Positions 20,270-30,220 of a stretch of DNA of 33,808 nucleotides are shown here, piece by piece. Source of the DNA: Pseudomonadota bacterium. Its GTDB lineage: Bacteria > Myxococcota_A > UBA9042 > GCA-2863065. The stretch covers positions 1 to 33,808 of the forward strand of contig CANMLD010000025.1 in the NCBI GenBank assembly GCA_947498315.1, in the 5' to 3' direction. A program made the translations under genes and the position numbers. The stretch's first letter is position 1, and the number at the start of each line of letters is the position of its first letter. The notes under the pieces were generated by a model. The model was not told the origin of the DNA. It searched no databases and saw only the letters and a program-made list of their open reading frames with translations.

Positions 20270-21505
20270 ATGAGTCTGAACAAGGCCCTCTACGTCGGTC
20301 TCGCCGGGATGAACGCCAACTCCGTCGCGCTGAACGTGATCGGCGACAACATCGCGAACATGAACACCATCGGCTACAAGTCGGGCCGCGGCATCTTCCA
20401 AGAGATGCTGGGGCAGTCGCTCATGGGCTCTGCAGGGCCGTCGATGGTCGGCGGCGGCGTGGGCCTCGCTAAAGTCGAGAAGATGTTCGAGCAAGGCTCT
20501 CTGCTCGGCACGGGCGCCGAGTGGGACCTCGCGATCGGCGGTGAAGGTTTCTTCGCCATGCAAGGCGAAGCCGACGGCGTGACGGGGACCTTCTTCACGC
20601 GCGCTGGGCAATTCACGCAAAACAAGGACGGCTTCATCACGAACCCGCAGGGCCTGAAGCTGATCGGGTACCCAGCGGATGTGAACGGAGACATCAAGTC
20701 GTCGGCAAGTCCTATCCAGATTGACGACTCTCCAATGGCGCCCGTGGCGACAACTGAGGTCTCGATAGGCGTCAACCTGTCTTCAACCAGCGACGTGACG
20801 ACGTTCGACCCCGCGAATCCGGGCGCTAAGGCCAGCTCCTCCCACCAATCCTCGGTGACGGTCTACGACGCCCTGGGCGAATCGATAGAAGTCGACATTT
20901 ACTGGTCTAAATCGGCCACGGGCACGTGGTCGGGCAACGCCATGGTGGGGGACGTCCAGGCCACACCTCAGCTCGATCTGGCATTCGATAGCAGCGGCAA
21001 TCTCACGACGGTTCCGCCCGAGGGCATCATCGCGCTCACGAAGCCGGACGGAACGACCTTGGACGTCAAGTTCAACTTCGCCGGTTCAACCCAGTACGCC
21101 GAGAAGAACAGCGCCACGACCAAGCTGTCCCAAAACGGCAGTCAAGCCGGCACCTTCCAAAACGTGACGGTCGACAAAGATGGCAACGTGCTGGGGACTT
21201 TCTCGAACGGCGAGGAGAAGGTGCTGGGCCAGGTGGCCCTGGCGCGCTTCACCTCCGACTCGGGGCTGCGGGTGATGGGTGGGGGTATGTTTGCGAGCAC
21301 GACGCAGTCGGGCGCGGTGGTTCTCGGCGCACCGAACTCGAACGGTCGAGGTCAGATCATGTCCGGCGCTCTCGAACAGTCGACCGTCGACCTCGCCACC
21401 GAGTTCACGAACATGATCATCGCGCAGCGCGGCTATCAAGCGAACTCGCGGTCGATCTCGACGGCGGACCAGTTGATGCAGGAGCTCGTGAACCTGAAGC
21501 GATGA
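20270..21505 (+). CDS. flgE: Flagellar hook protein FlgE
   Basis: LYVGLAGMNANSVALNVIGDNIANMNTIGYKSGR and C-terminal VDLATEFTNMIIAQRGYQANSRSISTADQLMQELVNLKR; start ATG 20270 preceded by AGGAG. Confidence 0.94.
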   Translation: MSLNKALYVGLAGMNANSVALNVIGDNIANMNTIGYKSGRGIFQEMLGQSLMGSAGPSMVGGGVGLAKVEKMFEQGSLLGTGAEWDLAIGGEGFFAMQGEADGVTGTFFTRAGQFTQNKDGFITNPQGLKLIGYPADVNGDIKSSASPIQIDDSPMAPVATTEVSIGVNLSSTSDVTTFDPANPGAKASSSHQSSVTVYDALGESIEVDIYWSKSATGTWSGNAMVGDVQATPQLDLAFDSSGNLTTVPPEGIIALTKPDGTTLDVKFNFAGSTQYAEKNSATTKLSQNGSQAGTFQNVTVDKDGNVLGTFSNGEEKVLGQVALARFTSDSGLRVMGGGMFASTTQSGAVVLGAPNSNGRGQIMSGALEQSTVDLATEFTNMIIAQRGYQANSRSISTADQLMQELVNLKR

Positions 21506-21526
21506 TCTAGGCTGAGCCCCAAGAGG

Positions 21527-21560
21527 CCGCTGCGCCACTCCGAAATGCCGGGTGCAGCGG
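21527..21560. terminator. Putative hairpin between convergent flgE and cytochrome c gene
   Basis: CCGCTGC (21527-21533) pairs with GCAGCGG (21554-21560); located between two convergent stop codons; no clear U tract. Confidence 0.35.
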
Positions 21561-21572
21561 TCCGGGGGACGT

Positions 21573-22283
21573 TCAGAGCGTCTTCACCCAGTCCACGATG
21601 GCGGTCACGTCGGCATCCGACAGCTCCGTCGCGGTCCACGCCGGCATGTAGATGGTGCTGGCGTCGTAGTTCGTGCCGCCGTGCCCTTCTCGAACGAGCT
21701 CGAGGTATTCGGACGCGGGCTTGCCCCGGATGCCCTCTCCGACGCGGCCACCGAGCGCGTCGCGTCCATGGCAGTTGGCGCAGTAAGTGAGGAAGAGCCC
21801 CTCACCCGTCGTCGGCTTGTCGAACGAGTGGAGGTAGTCGAGGACCGCTCCCAGCTTGTCATCCGGCAGCGACGCCGCATCGAACTTGGGCATCGCGATC
21901 GAGAAGTCGCTCATCTCGTCGCGACCGTTGCGGATGACGTGCTGGCCGAGCCCGCGGTTCACCATGCGGATCGTCGAGCCGATCCCCGAGCCCTTGCCCG
22001 CATCCGCGCCGGCGCCATGGCACCCAACGCAGAGCTGGTTGTAGACCGCCTCGCCCGGCTCGCCGTCGGTCGCGTCTACCCCATCAGTGCCGTCAGTGGC
22101 GTCCGCCCCGTCGGTGGAGTCGGAGCCATCGGTCGCGTCGGCGGCATCGGTGCCAACGCTGGCGATGTCACCCGTGCCGGTCACGTCGGACGCTGCGTCA
22201 TTGGAGCTCGTGCTCTCGCAAGCGAGCGCCACCATGGCACACACGCCAGCCACGATCAGACGACCAGAACGCTGAAATATCAT
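21573..22283 (-). CDS. Diheme c-type cytochrome lipoprotein
   Basis: Two CxxCH motifs (CVGCH, CANCH), N-terminal lipobox-like MVALAC, Asp/Thr/Gly-rich linker; ATG 22283 overlaps the upstream TGA (ATGA), ATG 22289 also possible. Confidence 0.82.
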   Translation of the reverse strand: MIFQRSGRLIVAGVCAMVALACESTSSNDAASDVTGTGDIASVGTDAADATDGSDSTDGADATDGTDGVDATDGEPGEAVYNQLCVGCHGAGADAGKGSGIGSTIRMVNRGLGQHVIRNGRDEMSDFSIAMPKFDAASLPDDKLGAVLDYLHSFDKPTTGEGLFLTYCANCHGRDALGGRVGEGIRGKPASEYLELVREGHGGTNYDASTIYMPAWTATELSDADVTAIVDWVKTL

Positions 22284-23086
22284 ACGCATATAAACTGCCT
22301 CTCCAGACAATGCCGCCCGCCCGAACGGCGCGGGCTCAGGAGGGATAACACATCGGCCGCTCTGGTCGTGTCGTCTTTATGCAGCGGCGGCAGCACCGCC
22401 TCGGGACGAACCGCGAAAGCGGTGCAGAAGCCCTCGAGCGTGCGCCCTTTAGCGGCGATCAGCATGAAGATGGTGCGCTCGTTGTCCCTGGCGATTCTCG
22501 GTCCGGCACCTTGCGCGCCCAGAGCCGCGTCCGCTGCCGCTCGAGCCGCCTCGGTCTCGCCGCGCTGCTGCGTCATCACGAACACGACGACGGCGAGCGC
22601 CAACGCAAAGACCACACCAATGACTGCCATGGTGCGCCGAAGCTGGTCGTTGTTCGTCTGAACCGAACGGTCGACCATGGCTTTCGAAACCGCGGTTCTC
22701 CCTTCCGGCGGCGGTGCCTCCGCGGCGAGAGAGGCGACGTCTCGCAGGTCGACGGCTTGCGTCGCCTGAGCGGCTTGGATGGGCCAAGCGACGAGCATGG
22801 TAGGCCCGTCCCGTTCGAGCTTCAGCCTGTCGCCAATTCGGAGCGGGAAGTCGCCTCGGACAGCGACGTCGTTGACGAAGGTGCCGTTGGTCGATTTGAG
22901 ATCTCGGATGAGGATCTTGGACCCGACTTGGACCACTTCAGCGTGGAGATTCGAGACCTGCCCTTCCGCCACAGGAAAGCGAAGAGCACAATCTTCACGG
23001 CGACCAAGTGCCACCTGTGCCTGTTAGAAAACAAAGACCTCGTTGTCGAGCTCACCAGGCGTGGCTTCGAAAGTCAGCCGGCGCAC
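22280..23086 (-). pseudogene. FHA domain-TM protein with an in-frame stop; C-terminus resembles the start of a truncated trypsin-like protease domain
   Basis: FHA core ALGRREDCALRFPVAEGQVSNLHAEVVQVGSKILIRDLKSTNGTFVNDV, TM VIGVVFALALAVVVFVM, then GFCTAFAVRPEAVL. In frame upstream: VRRLTFEATPGELDNEVFVF-TAA-QAQVALGRRED (TAA at 23026-23024). Confidence 0.65.
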
Positions 23087-23187
23087 AGGTATGACAGCGG
23101 TAAGGGGGTCAAGGGTGTTGGCTCTTGGCGGCGTCGGGGCTTGCCAGCGTTAGCATAGCCGCCCCCGTCCGCGTCCGCGAGAACCGT

Positions 23188-24705
23188 CTATTCTTCGAGG
23201 AAGCCGCGGAGTTCGTTGCCAATCGTCGACGCGCGGATCTTTCGAAGCGCGCCAGCTTCGATTTGCCGGATCCGCTCGCGCGTGAGTTGGAAGGTCTTGC
23301 CGATCTCTTCGAGCGTGTGCGTCTGATCACTGCCGAGGCCGTATCGCAGGCGTAGGACACGTTGCTCCTTGTCCTTCAGCAAGCCGAGTGACGCCGTGAG
23401 CGACGCCTCGAGATGCTGCTCGCCGACGAGATGCTGTGCGTCTTTGCCATCTTCGTCCGGCACCAACTCAACGAGGGTACGAGATCCATCGTCGCCGACC
23501 GGCGTCTCTAGGCTGAGCGGCTCGTCGAGGAGTCGCAGGTACCAGTGGACCTCTTCAATCGGCAGGTCTAGACGGCCCGAGAGCTCCTGCGACGTCGGCT
23601 CCCGCTGAAGTTCCTTACGGAGCAGGCGCTGAGTGCGAGCGACGCGATTGACTGCTTCAATAGCGTGAACGGGAACGCGCACGGTTCGTGCTTGATCGGC
23701 AGCTGCACGCGTGATGGCTTGGCGGATCCACCACGTCGCGTAAGTCGAGAAACGGTAGCCACGGCGTGGGTCGAAGCGCTCGACTGCCTTCATCAGGCCG
23801 ATGTTGCCCTCCTGAATCAGGTCGGCAAAGGGTAACCCGAGGTGGCGGTACCGCTTGGCGATGCTGACCACGAGCCTCAAGTTGGCTTCGATGAGCACCT
23901 TTCGCGCTGAGTAGACCTCGCGGGTCAGGCGACGAAGGCGACGGACGAAATCCGGAAGCTCCGCGACTGGAACACCGATCTCTTTCTGCGCCTTGTTGAC
24001 TTCGCGGCCTTCGATCGCGCCCTTGAGGTTCGTCCAAGTCACCGTGATCCGAGTGACGCACTCCATCCCGAAGTTGCGAGTGAAGCCAATCTCCTGGAGC
24101 GACTCTGCAAGGGCAATGCGCAGCTCTCCAATCTTCAAGGAAAGCGCCGAATCGACTACGCGGCCTGCAGTGATTGCACGCTTCTCGCGGCGACGAAGAG
24201 TCTCGAGCTCCCCGAGGCCAGAGAGCACCCTAGACGAGTGCTCGAGGTTCAACGCTACTTCCGAGGCTTGACCTTTGCCAGATTGCGCGTCGACGTGAAT
24301 GGTCTGAAGCGCGTCGGCGAGCGCACGCGTCTCGAGGAGATGCATGAGCAGCTCGCGCTCGGTGCGGCGAATCTTCTCGGAGATTCGGACCTCTTCGTCC
24401 GGCTTCAACAACGAGACCGTTCCCATGCGCTTCAGGTAGAGCGTGGTCACGTCCTGAGAAAGTTCGGCGCTGCCCATTCGTTTCACCTGCTTGGGGGATT
24501 CGGAATCTCTCCGCGAGACAGCCGCTCCCCGCGAACCCATCAACGCCGCCGGGTCGAGTTTTGTTTCCGAGATACCGTCATCAAACGTGCCCGTGATGCT
24601 AGTTGTGGACCGCACCGCTCGGATATCGAGGGTCCGGACGCCAACATTGTGGACGCCTTCGAAGGTGTCTTCTTCCCAGGAAACAAAGCCAAATCCGGAA
24701 GCCAT
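23188..24705 (-). CDS. RNA polymerase sigma-70 family factor (group 1/2)
   Basis: [58 protein letters not shown]; region 4 [28 protein letters not shown]. Start set at ATG 24705 with GGAGG 6 nt upstream instead of the ORF-track start at 24918. Confidence 0.92.
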   Translation of the reverse strand: MASGFGFVSWEEDTFEGVHNVGVRTLDIRAVRSTTSITGTFDDGISETKLDPAALMGSRGAAVSRRDSESPKQVKRMGSAELSQDVTTLYLKRMGTVSLLKPDEEVRISEKIRRTERELLMHLLETRALADALQTIHVDAQSGKGQASEVALNLEHSSRVLSGLGELETLRRREKRAITAGRVVDSALSLKIGELRIALAESLQEIGFTRNFGMECVTRITVTWTNLKGAIEGREVNKAQKEIGVPVAELPDFVRRLRRLTREVYSARKVLIEANLRLVVSIAKRYRHLGLPFADLIQEGNIGLMKAVERFDPRRGYRFSTYATWWIRQAITRAAADQARTVRVPVHAIEAVNRVARTQRLLRKELQREPTSQELSGRLDLPIEEVHWYLRLLDEPLSLETPVGDDGSRTLVELVPDEDGKDAQHLVGEQHLEASLTASLGLLKDKEQRVLRLRYGLGSDQTHTLEEIGKTFQLTRERIRQIEAGALRKIRASTIGNELRGFLEE

Positions 24706-24960
24706 GAGTTGCCTCCACAGACCCTGAGACCGGTGATTCCGGCGAGGGTCGTTGACTGTGAGATGCGTGAAGGGGGTCTTCAGGCTCGCGCAGCGAGTGA
24801 AATGTAGGACGCGCGCCCTTGACGTGCACGCTCCCGTGCGGTTGGATCGACAGTTCTTTCGGTGCACTTGAAACTTTTTTTCGCGTCGGCGCCAATTCTC
24901 CCGTCGATTTCCCAGCACCGAGGACGGAAGCGATCTGTTTTAACCCCCCGGAGGCCCGTG

Positions 24961-25788
24961 TTCCCCCATTTCAAACGCGCGTTCGATGAGTGCCAGCCTT
25001 ACGTCCTGGCGACGCGGCATGTCGCGCCCCGGCTCGAGTGGGAGCCCCTGGGCTTCGACCTACGAAAGAAGGGTCTGGTGCTCGACCCACAAGAGCAGCG
25101 CAACGAGACCTTCCTGCACCTCCTGCAAAATCTCGACCGGCTCGCGTTCGGCGCACACGGCATGGCGATGCCGAAGTGGGTGTTCTACGACTGCGGCGTG
25201 ATGCCATCGGCAGTGTTCGGCTTCTGTGGCCCAGCGACGTCGCTCGAGCCATGGGTGCGGCGGGCCCTCGATGTTCCTGACCACTACTCCGGCCCCGTGC
25301 CGCTTACGATCTTCATTGCGATCCCGACGCTCGAGCCGGGCGCGTGGTTTACCCATACGCTGTGCTCCATCAATCAGGTGGCCGAAGGGGCCGCCCCTGC
25401 CGGGCTGCGGCTCCTGTCGATGACGCTCGGACTTCGGCTCCTCAAGGCCGAGACCTTGTATGGAACGGTTCAGTGGCGTTCGGACCGCGTCGGCACCTAC
25501 GTCGGGGTCGGGCCGCTCGAGCTCGTCACGGCCTTCACACCGGCGCACTCGTTCCGGCGGTCGCTCACGTTTCGACTGCGTCTCCGGCGCTTTCTGATCG
25601 AAGCGGCGCTCGTGAAGCCCGGCACTTCACCGGGAGCGCCACCGGCCACCCACATGCTCGACGTGGACGACGAAGACGCGCTCATCCGGATTCAGCGTGA
25701 GATCGAAGCCGGTGTGCCCTTTTCGATCGTCGGCCCGCCGGAGACGCGCGGCAGCATCGTGCAGATCCCGCTGCGACGGGGGGACTGA
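24961..25788 (+). CDS. Uncharacterised protein, paralogue A of a tandem pair
   Basis: Clear homology to the next CDS: LLQNLDRLAFGAHGMAMPKWVFYDCGVMPSAVFGF..., GPLELVTAFTPAHS. Start uncertain (GTG 24961 proposed by similarity; ORF track opens at 24862). Confidence 0.6.
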   Translation, partial: FPHFKRAFDECQPYVLATRHVAPRLEWEPLGFDLRKKGLVLDPQEQRNETFLHLLQNLDRLAFGAHGMAMPKWVFYDCGVMPSAVFGFCGPATSLEPWVRRALDVPDHYSGPVPLTIFIAIPTLEPGAWFTHTLCSINQVAEGAAPAGLRLLSMTLGLRLLKAETLYGTVQWRSDRVGTYVGVGPLELVTAFTPAHSFRRSLTFRLRLRRFLIEAALVKPGTSPGAPPATHMLDVDDEDALIRIQREIEAGVPFSIVGPPETRGSIVQIPLRRGD

Positions 25789-26615
25789 TGAACTTCGTCC
25801 TCGAGCACCCTCTCGTTCGATCGCTCACGCCCTTCCTGGTCGTGACGGAAGCCAATCGTGGTGGGGTAAACAGCGCGCCCTTCGGCTTGACAGTCACGCC
25901 GGGGAACGTCATCGACCCGAATCGCATGCAAAACGAGCCCTTCTGCGCCCTGCTGCAGAACCTCGATGCCCGCACCTTCGGCCCGGAAGGCATGCCGATG
26001 GACCGGTGGGTCTTCTATGACTGCTGCTTCATGCCGGGAGCCATCTTCGGTTTCGGACGGCCAGCGGCTGAGGTCCCGGACGCCACTCGGGCCATTCTGG
26101 GCGTACCGGATGACTACGTCGGCGTCGTACCGTACTCGATGTACATCGCCATCCCTATGGCCGAGCCGGGGAGCTGGATGGGCCATAACCTCGCGTCGAT
26201 CGCGCCCATGCTCCCGCACGAAGCACTGAAAGGCCTCGGCACGCTGACGAAGTCGATCGCGATTCGGTCCTTTGGCGTGCAGCACTTTTACGGGGCGACC
26301 CAGTGGGACTCGAGCGCGCTGCACGTTCACGTGAAGTTCGGGCCGCTCGAGCTCGTCACGGCCTACACACCCGCTCATAGCGAGTCGAAGACCCTCACGT
26401 ACGCCTTCGCCGTCACAGACGACGCACTTCTGGGCGCGATGGGAGCGCCAGACGTGGCCTTCGATCGGGCGCCTGCGGACATCTGGATACATCCGGAGGA
26501 CACGGCATCGATGGTCGGCTTGCAGAGCCGTATCGAGTCGGGCGACCGCTTCGTCATCCCCTTTGCCCCGCGTGGTGACGGGGCCGTTCCCGTCGCACTG
26601 AGACGTCCCGAGTAG
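25788..26615 (+). CDS. Uncharacterised protein, paralogue B of a tandem pair
   Basis: LLQNLDARTFGPEGMPMDRWVFYDCCFMPGAIFGF..., GPLELVTAYTPAHS; TGATG overlap with paralogue A. Confidence 0.75.
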   Translation: MNFVLEHPLVRSLTPFLVVTEANRGGVNSAPFGLTVTPGNVIDPNRMQNEPFCALLQNLDARTFGPEGMPMDRWVFYDCCFMPGAIFGFGRPAAEVPDATRAILGVPDDYVGVVPYSMYIAIPMAEPGSWMGHNLASIAPMLPHEALKGLGTLTKSIAIRSFGVQHFYGATQWDSSALHVHVKFGPLELVTAYTPAHSESKTLTYAFAVTDDALLGAMGAPDVAFDRAPADIWIHPEDTASMVGLQSRIESGDRFVIPFAPRGDGAVPVALRRPE

Positions 26616-26799
26616 GCGGCTGCGCCGGGCTGAATCGCCCTCAGTCTCGCGATTTTACACAGTTGTACCGACCTTTTACCGAACCGTTACAGGCCGGGAG
26701 CACCGACCGACACAGGCTGCTGGCATTGTTTTGAGCCCCATGGCGTCGGCCGGGGCGAAAGGCCGCTGAGCACGGCGGCCAGCGTCAGCAGGAGCCCCC

Positions 26800-27882
26800 T
26801 TGAGCGCATCCTACGAAGCCGAGACTCGGCATTACCTAAAGACCATGCCGACACCGGCTGAGTGGCGTGCCGCTACTGAGGCTTACAGGCAGCCGGACGT
26901 AACAGCGTCCACCTGGCAGATCCTGAACACCGTCGTCCCCTACGTGATGGCCTCGGTCGCTTCGTATGCGCTGTTCCCCTACTCCTTCTGGCTCTCGTTC
27001 CCGTTCACGGTTCTGGCGGCGCTCCTTACCGTGCGCATGTTCATCCTCGCCCACGACTGCGGGCACGGTTCCTTCCTGAAGTCACAGAAAGCAAACGATA
27101 TCATTGGCTTCTGGACCGGCGCGCTCTCGTACACGCCCTATTGGATGTGGCGGCACATGCACGCGCTCCATCACGCGCACTCGGGCGACGTCGAACACGC
27201 CGGCATCGGGTACTTCTGGACCATGTCGGTGTCCGAGTACCGGAAGAGCCCCTGGTACGTGCAGCTCGGCTATCGCGCCTATCGCCACCCCTTCACGCTC
27301 TTCGTCATTGGTGGCACCTGGCTCTTTGCGGTCGAGTACCGCTTCCCGATCCGAAAGGCTGACGGTCGGATGGTCTTCCAAACCACAGCGACCAACCTCC
27401 TCTGGGCGGCGATACTCGCGCTCGTGTGGGTGACGGTCGGCCCGATGGCGCTGCTGGGCGTCGCACTCCCGATGGCCGCCATCGCCGGCACTCTGGGCCT
27501 GTGGCTCTTCTACGTGCAGCACCACTACCCCGACAGCTACTGGGGCAAGGGCAAAGAGTGGGACTACACGCGGGCAGCGCTCGAAGGATGTTCGTTCCTG
27601 AAGCTGCCGAAGTGGGCCCAGTTCTTTTCGGGCAACATCGGCTTTCACCACATTCACCACCTCTCGCCGAAGGTCCCGAACTACAAGCTCGAGGCCTGCA
27701 ACGAGGCCGTTCCTGCGTTCAAGGCGGTCGCGCCGCTCTCTCTCCGCGACGCGATGAGGGGTCTGACGCTGACGCTCGCCGATGACGAGACCATGCGCTG
27801 GATCAGCTTCGATGAAGAGCGACGCACGGCGGGGAAGACGGGGGCAGTGGAACCGAGTGTCCACGGCAGCGCCGCGCACTGA
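26800..27882 (+). CDS. Membrane fatty acid desaturase
   Basis: Three histidine boxes HDCGHGS, HMHALHHAH and GFHHIHHL plus TM segments; TTG start with GGAG upstream. Confidence 0.88.
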   Translation: MSASYEAETRHYLKTMPTPAEWRAATEAYRQPDVTASTWQILNTVVPYVMASVASYALFPYSFWLSFPFTVLAALLTVRMFILAHDCGHGSFLKSQKANDIIGFWTGALSYTPYWMWRHMHALHHAHSGDVEHAGIGYFWTMSVSEYRKSPWYVQLGYRAYRHPFTLFVIGGTWLFAVEYRFPIRKADGRMVFQTTATNLLWAAILALVWVTVGPMALLGVALPMAAIAGTLGLWLFYVQHHYPDSYWGKGKEWDYTRAALEGCSFLKLPKWAQFFSGNIGFHHIHHLSPKVPNYKLEACNEAVPAFKAVAPLSLRDAMRGLTLTLADDETMRWISFDEERRTAGKTGAVEPSVHGSAAH

Positions 27883-27885
27883 ACC

Positions 27886-30102
27886 TCATGTCCGAACGAG
27901 CTTGCCCATCTCCGTGTATTCCCGGTTGCCCGCCCTCAACAGCACGTCCATCGTGATGAGGGTGCCCTCCTCTGCCGCCATCGCCGCGCCGCGGAGGATG
28001 ATCGACTTGATATGGGCACCCGAGACTTCGAACTTCTCCCCTAGCCAGCCGTAGTCGACGTCCGTCCCGAGCGGGGCTTCCGCCGGCATCATCGTCTTCC
28101 AGAGGCGCTCTCGCTCCTCCATCAGGGGGAATGGGAACTCGACCTTGAAGCGGATGCGCCGCTTGAAGGCCTCGTCGATGTGATCCGGGTTGTTGGACGT
28201 GAGGATGCAGATGCCCTCGTAGCTCTCGACGCGTTGAAGGAGGAAGTTCACCTCGAGGTTGGCGTAGCGGTCGACCGAGGTCTGGACGTTCGTGCGTTTG
28301 CCGAAGAGCGAGTCGGCTTCGTCGAAGAGGAGGATGGCCTGCGCGCGGGCGCCCTCATCGAAGACGCGCCCGAGGTTCTTCTCGGTCTCACCGATGTACT
28401 TGTCGACCACGCGGGAGAGATCGATCTGGAAGATCTCCATCGCGAGCTCGGTGCCGATGATGCTGGCCGCCATGGTCTTGCCAGTACCCGGTGGGCCGTG
28501 GAAGAGCGCGGCGACGCCCCGGCCGTAAGCGAGCTTCTGTCCGAAGCCCCATGCGTTGACGATCTTGTCGCGGTTCCGCACGAAGCTGACGAGCTCACGG
28601 AGACCGGCGGCGGTCTTGTCCGGGACGACGAGGTCGTCCCACGCGAAGCCGCGAACGACTGGGTTTGCGATCGCGCCGAGGCGATGGCCGAGGTGTTCAC
28701 GGAGGATCGGCAGTAGGACTTGGGGCGTCAAGAGGCGTGACGCGCCGGGTTTGGCAGTGCGTGCGCGACGTCCGATGAGCGGGAGCGCCGCGGCGACGAT
28801 GGACTCGATGGCGCCGCCGGTGAGCGAGTACCGCGCGACGATGTCGGCGATGGCAAAGCCAGGCGGGAACGCGAGATCCGGCGGGAGGGAGCGCTCCCAC
28901 AGGACGCGCTGCTGGTCGGCGGTCGGGTGGGGCATGCGCAGGTCGGCGAGCCCTGAGAAAGCGGCAGCGAGCGTTCCGGTACGGGCCTGGCCCGTGAAGA
29001 GGACCGGGCCAGGGTGGCCGTCGAGTGCGGCAGCGAGCGCATGGAGCCGGCCCGCTTCCCCGTCGAGGGTCTCGACGTCGGTGATGAGCGGGACGGCCCC
29101 TTGGAGGCGTACTTCGCGTAAGAGCGCGGTGAACCAAGCGTCTGTTCCAGAGGTCGGGACGTCGCGAGCCTGTGCGATGAGGAGCGGGCGACCAATCCCA
29201 CTGGCGCCAGCGATGGCGAGGGAGCGACGGCCGGAGCCAGTGGGCCCGTGGATGAGAAGGCGCGCGGCGGTCCCACCGGGCGTGAACGTGCGGCGAAACA
29301 CAGCGGCGACGTTGGCTCGGGCGTCGTCCGGGATGAGGATGGATTCGAGGGGACGTTCGCGCGTGTCGAGGCGCCAGGGCGCACGAGCGGGCAAGGCGCG
29401 TGTGGGTGGCTCCTCTGTGGATGCCGCAGGGAAACCGGACTCGATCAGGAAGCGTTCCTGCTCCAGCAGCCACTCCACGACGCGATCGCAGAGGCGGACG
29501 GGGCGCTGAACCAACGCCCGAACGGCGCCCGGGGCACCCGGGACGGTGGCATCGAGCTCGAGCACTCGAAGCCGGAAAAGCGGATGGTCGGCTCGGCTGA
29601 AGAAGGCCATGAGCCGGACCTGCTCGGCTGCGTCGCGCGCCAAAAGCTCGATGAGGAAGCCCACGTCGGCCGTCTTCTTGGTGAAGTCGCACCACGCGTG
29701 GCCGAGGGCGCGCGCGAACTCAGGCTCGACCTCGACGAGGAAGAGAGCCAGGACGACGTCGAGGTGAAGCGAGTCACTGACGCTGAAAGCCGCCGCGAGG
29801 GCTTCGACAGGTCCCGGTTGCGAGTCCGCTTGCTCTGCGAACTTGGCCCGAAGGGACGCTTCGGACTCCGCGAGAGCGTCGAGCCCTGTCCCGGTCGGGG
29901 ACTCGGTGCGTAGCGAATCGAGACGACCCGACAGCCACGCGTCGACCTCGGCGCGATGAACGTAGAGCTCGGACCAGCCGCCGGGCTTTTGGTGGCGATC
30001 AGAGAAGAGATGGAGGTGGCGTTCAAGCCAAAGCCGCCCGAAGGCGCGGGCGCGTTCTAGCACAGTGATGCGGAGCGGCGGAGGAGCATCATGGTACATC
30101 AC
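27886..30102 (-). CDS. Double-AAA ATPase, similar to ATPases found with contractile injection systems
   Basis: C-terminal module HGPPGTGKTMAASIIGTELAMEIFQIDLSRVVDKYIGETEKNLGRVF, ILLFDEADSLFGKRT, ILTSNNPDHIDEAFKRRI; N-terminal module has degenerate Walker A GPTGSGRRS. Confidence 0.82.
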   Translation of the reverse strand: MMYHDAPPPLRITVLERARAFGRLWLERHLHLFSDRHQKPGGWSELYVHRAEVDAWLSGRLDSLRTESPTGTGLDALAESEASLRAKFAEQADSQPGPVEALAAAFSVSDSLHLDVVLALFLVEVEPEFARALGHAWCDFTKKTADVGFLIELLARDAAEQVRLMAFFSRADHPLFRLRVLELDATVPGAPGAVRALVQRPVRLCDRVVEWLLEQERFLIESGFPAASTEEPPTRALPARAPWRLDTRERPLESILIPDDARANVAAVFRRTFTPGGTAARLLIHGPTGSGRRSLAIAGASGIGRPLLIAQARDVPTSGTDAWFTALLREVRLQGAVPLITDVETLDGEAGRLHALAAALDGHPGPVLFTGQARTGTLAAAFSGLADLRMPHPTADQQRVLWERSLPPDLAFPPGFAIADIVARYSLTGGAIESIVAAALPLIGRRARTAKPGASRLLTPQVLLPILREHLGHRLGAIANPVVRGFAWDDLVVPDKTAAGLRELVSFVRNRDKIVNAWGFGQKLAYGRGVAALFHGPPGTGKTMAASIIGTELAMEIFQIDLSRVVDKYIGETEKNLGRVFDEGARAQAILLFDEADSLFGKRTNVQTSVDRYANLEVNFLLQRVESYEGICILTSNNPDHIDEAFKRRIRFKVEFPFPLMEERERLWKTMMPAEAPLGTDVDYGWLGEKFEVSGAHIKSIILRGAAMAAEEGTLITMDVLLRAGNREYTEMGKLVRT

Positions 30103-30220
30103 GAGCGAGCATAGCAGGGCCGGGGCCGAGTGGCGTCAAGCCGCTTTTTGACACGGGACGCCGTGCGGTCTACCGTCGATGGGCATCCCCGATTCGAAAC
30201 CCCTGATGGAGGGACTCACG

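Noticed and set aside
21552-22661. Plus-strand 369-aa ORF covering the cytochrome and FHA genes
   Set aside because: Antisense shadow of a diheme cytochrome with two CxxCH motifs and an FHA domain.
24706-24918. N-terminal extension of the sigma factor in the ORF track
   Set aside because: Composition is not protein-like, and ATG 24705 has a good GGAGG at proper spacing; treated as 5' leader.
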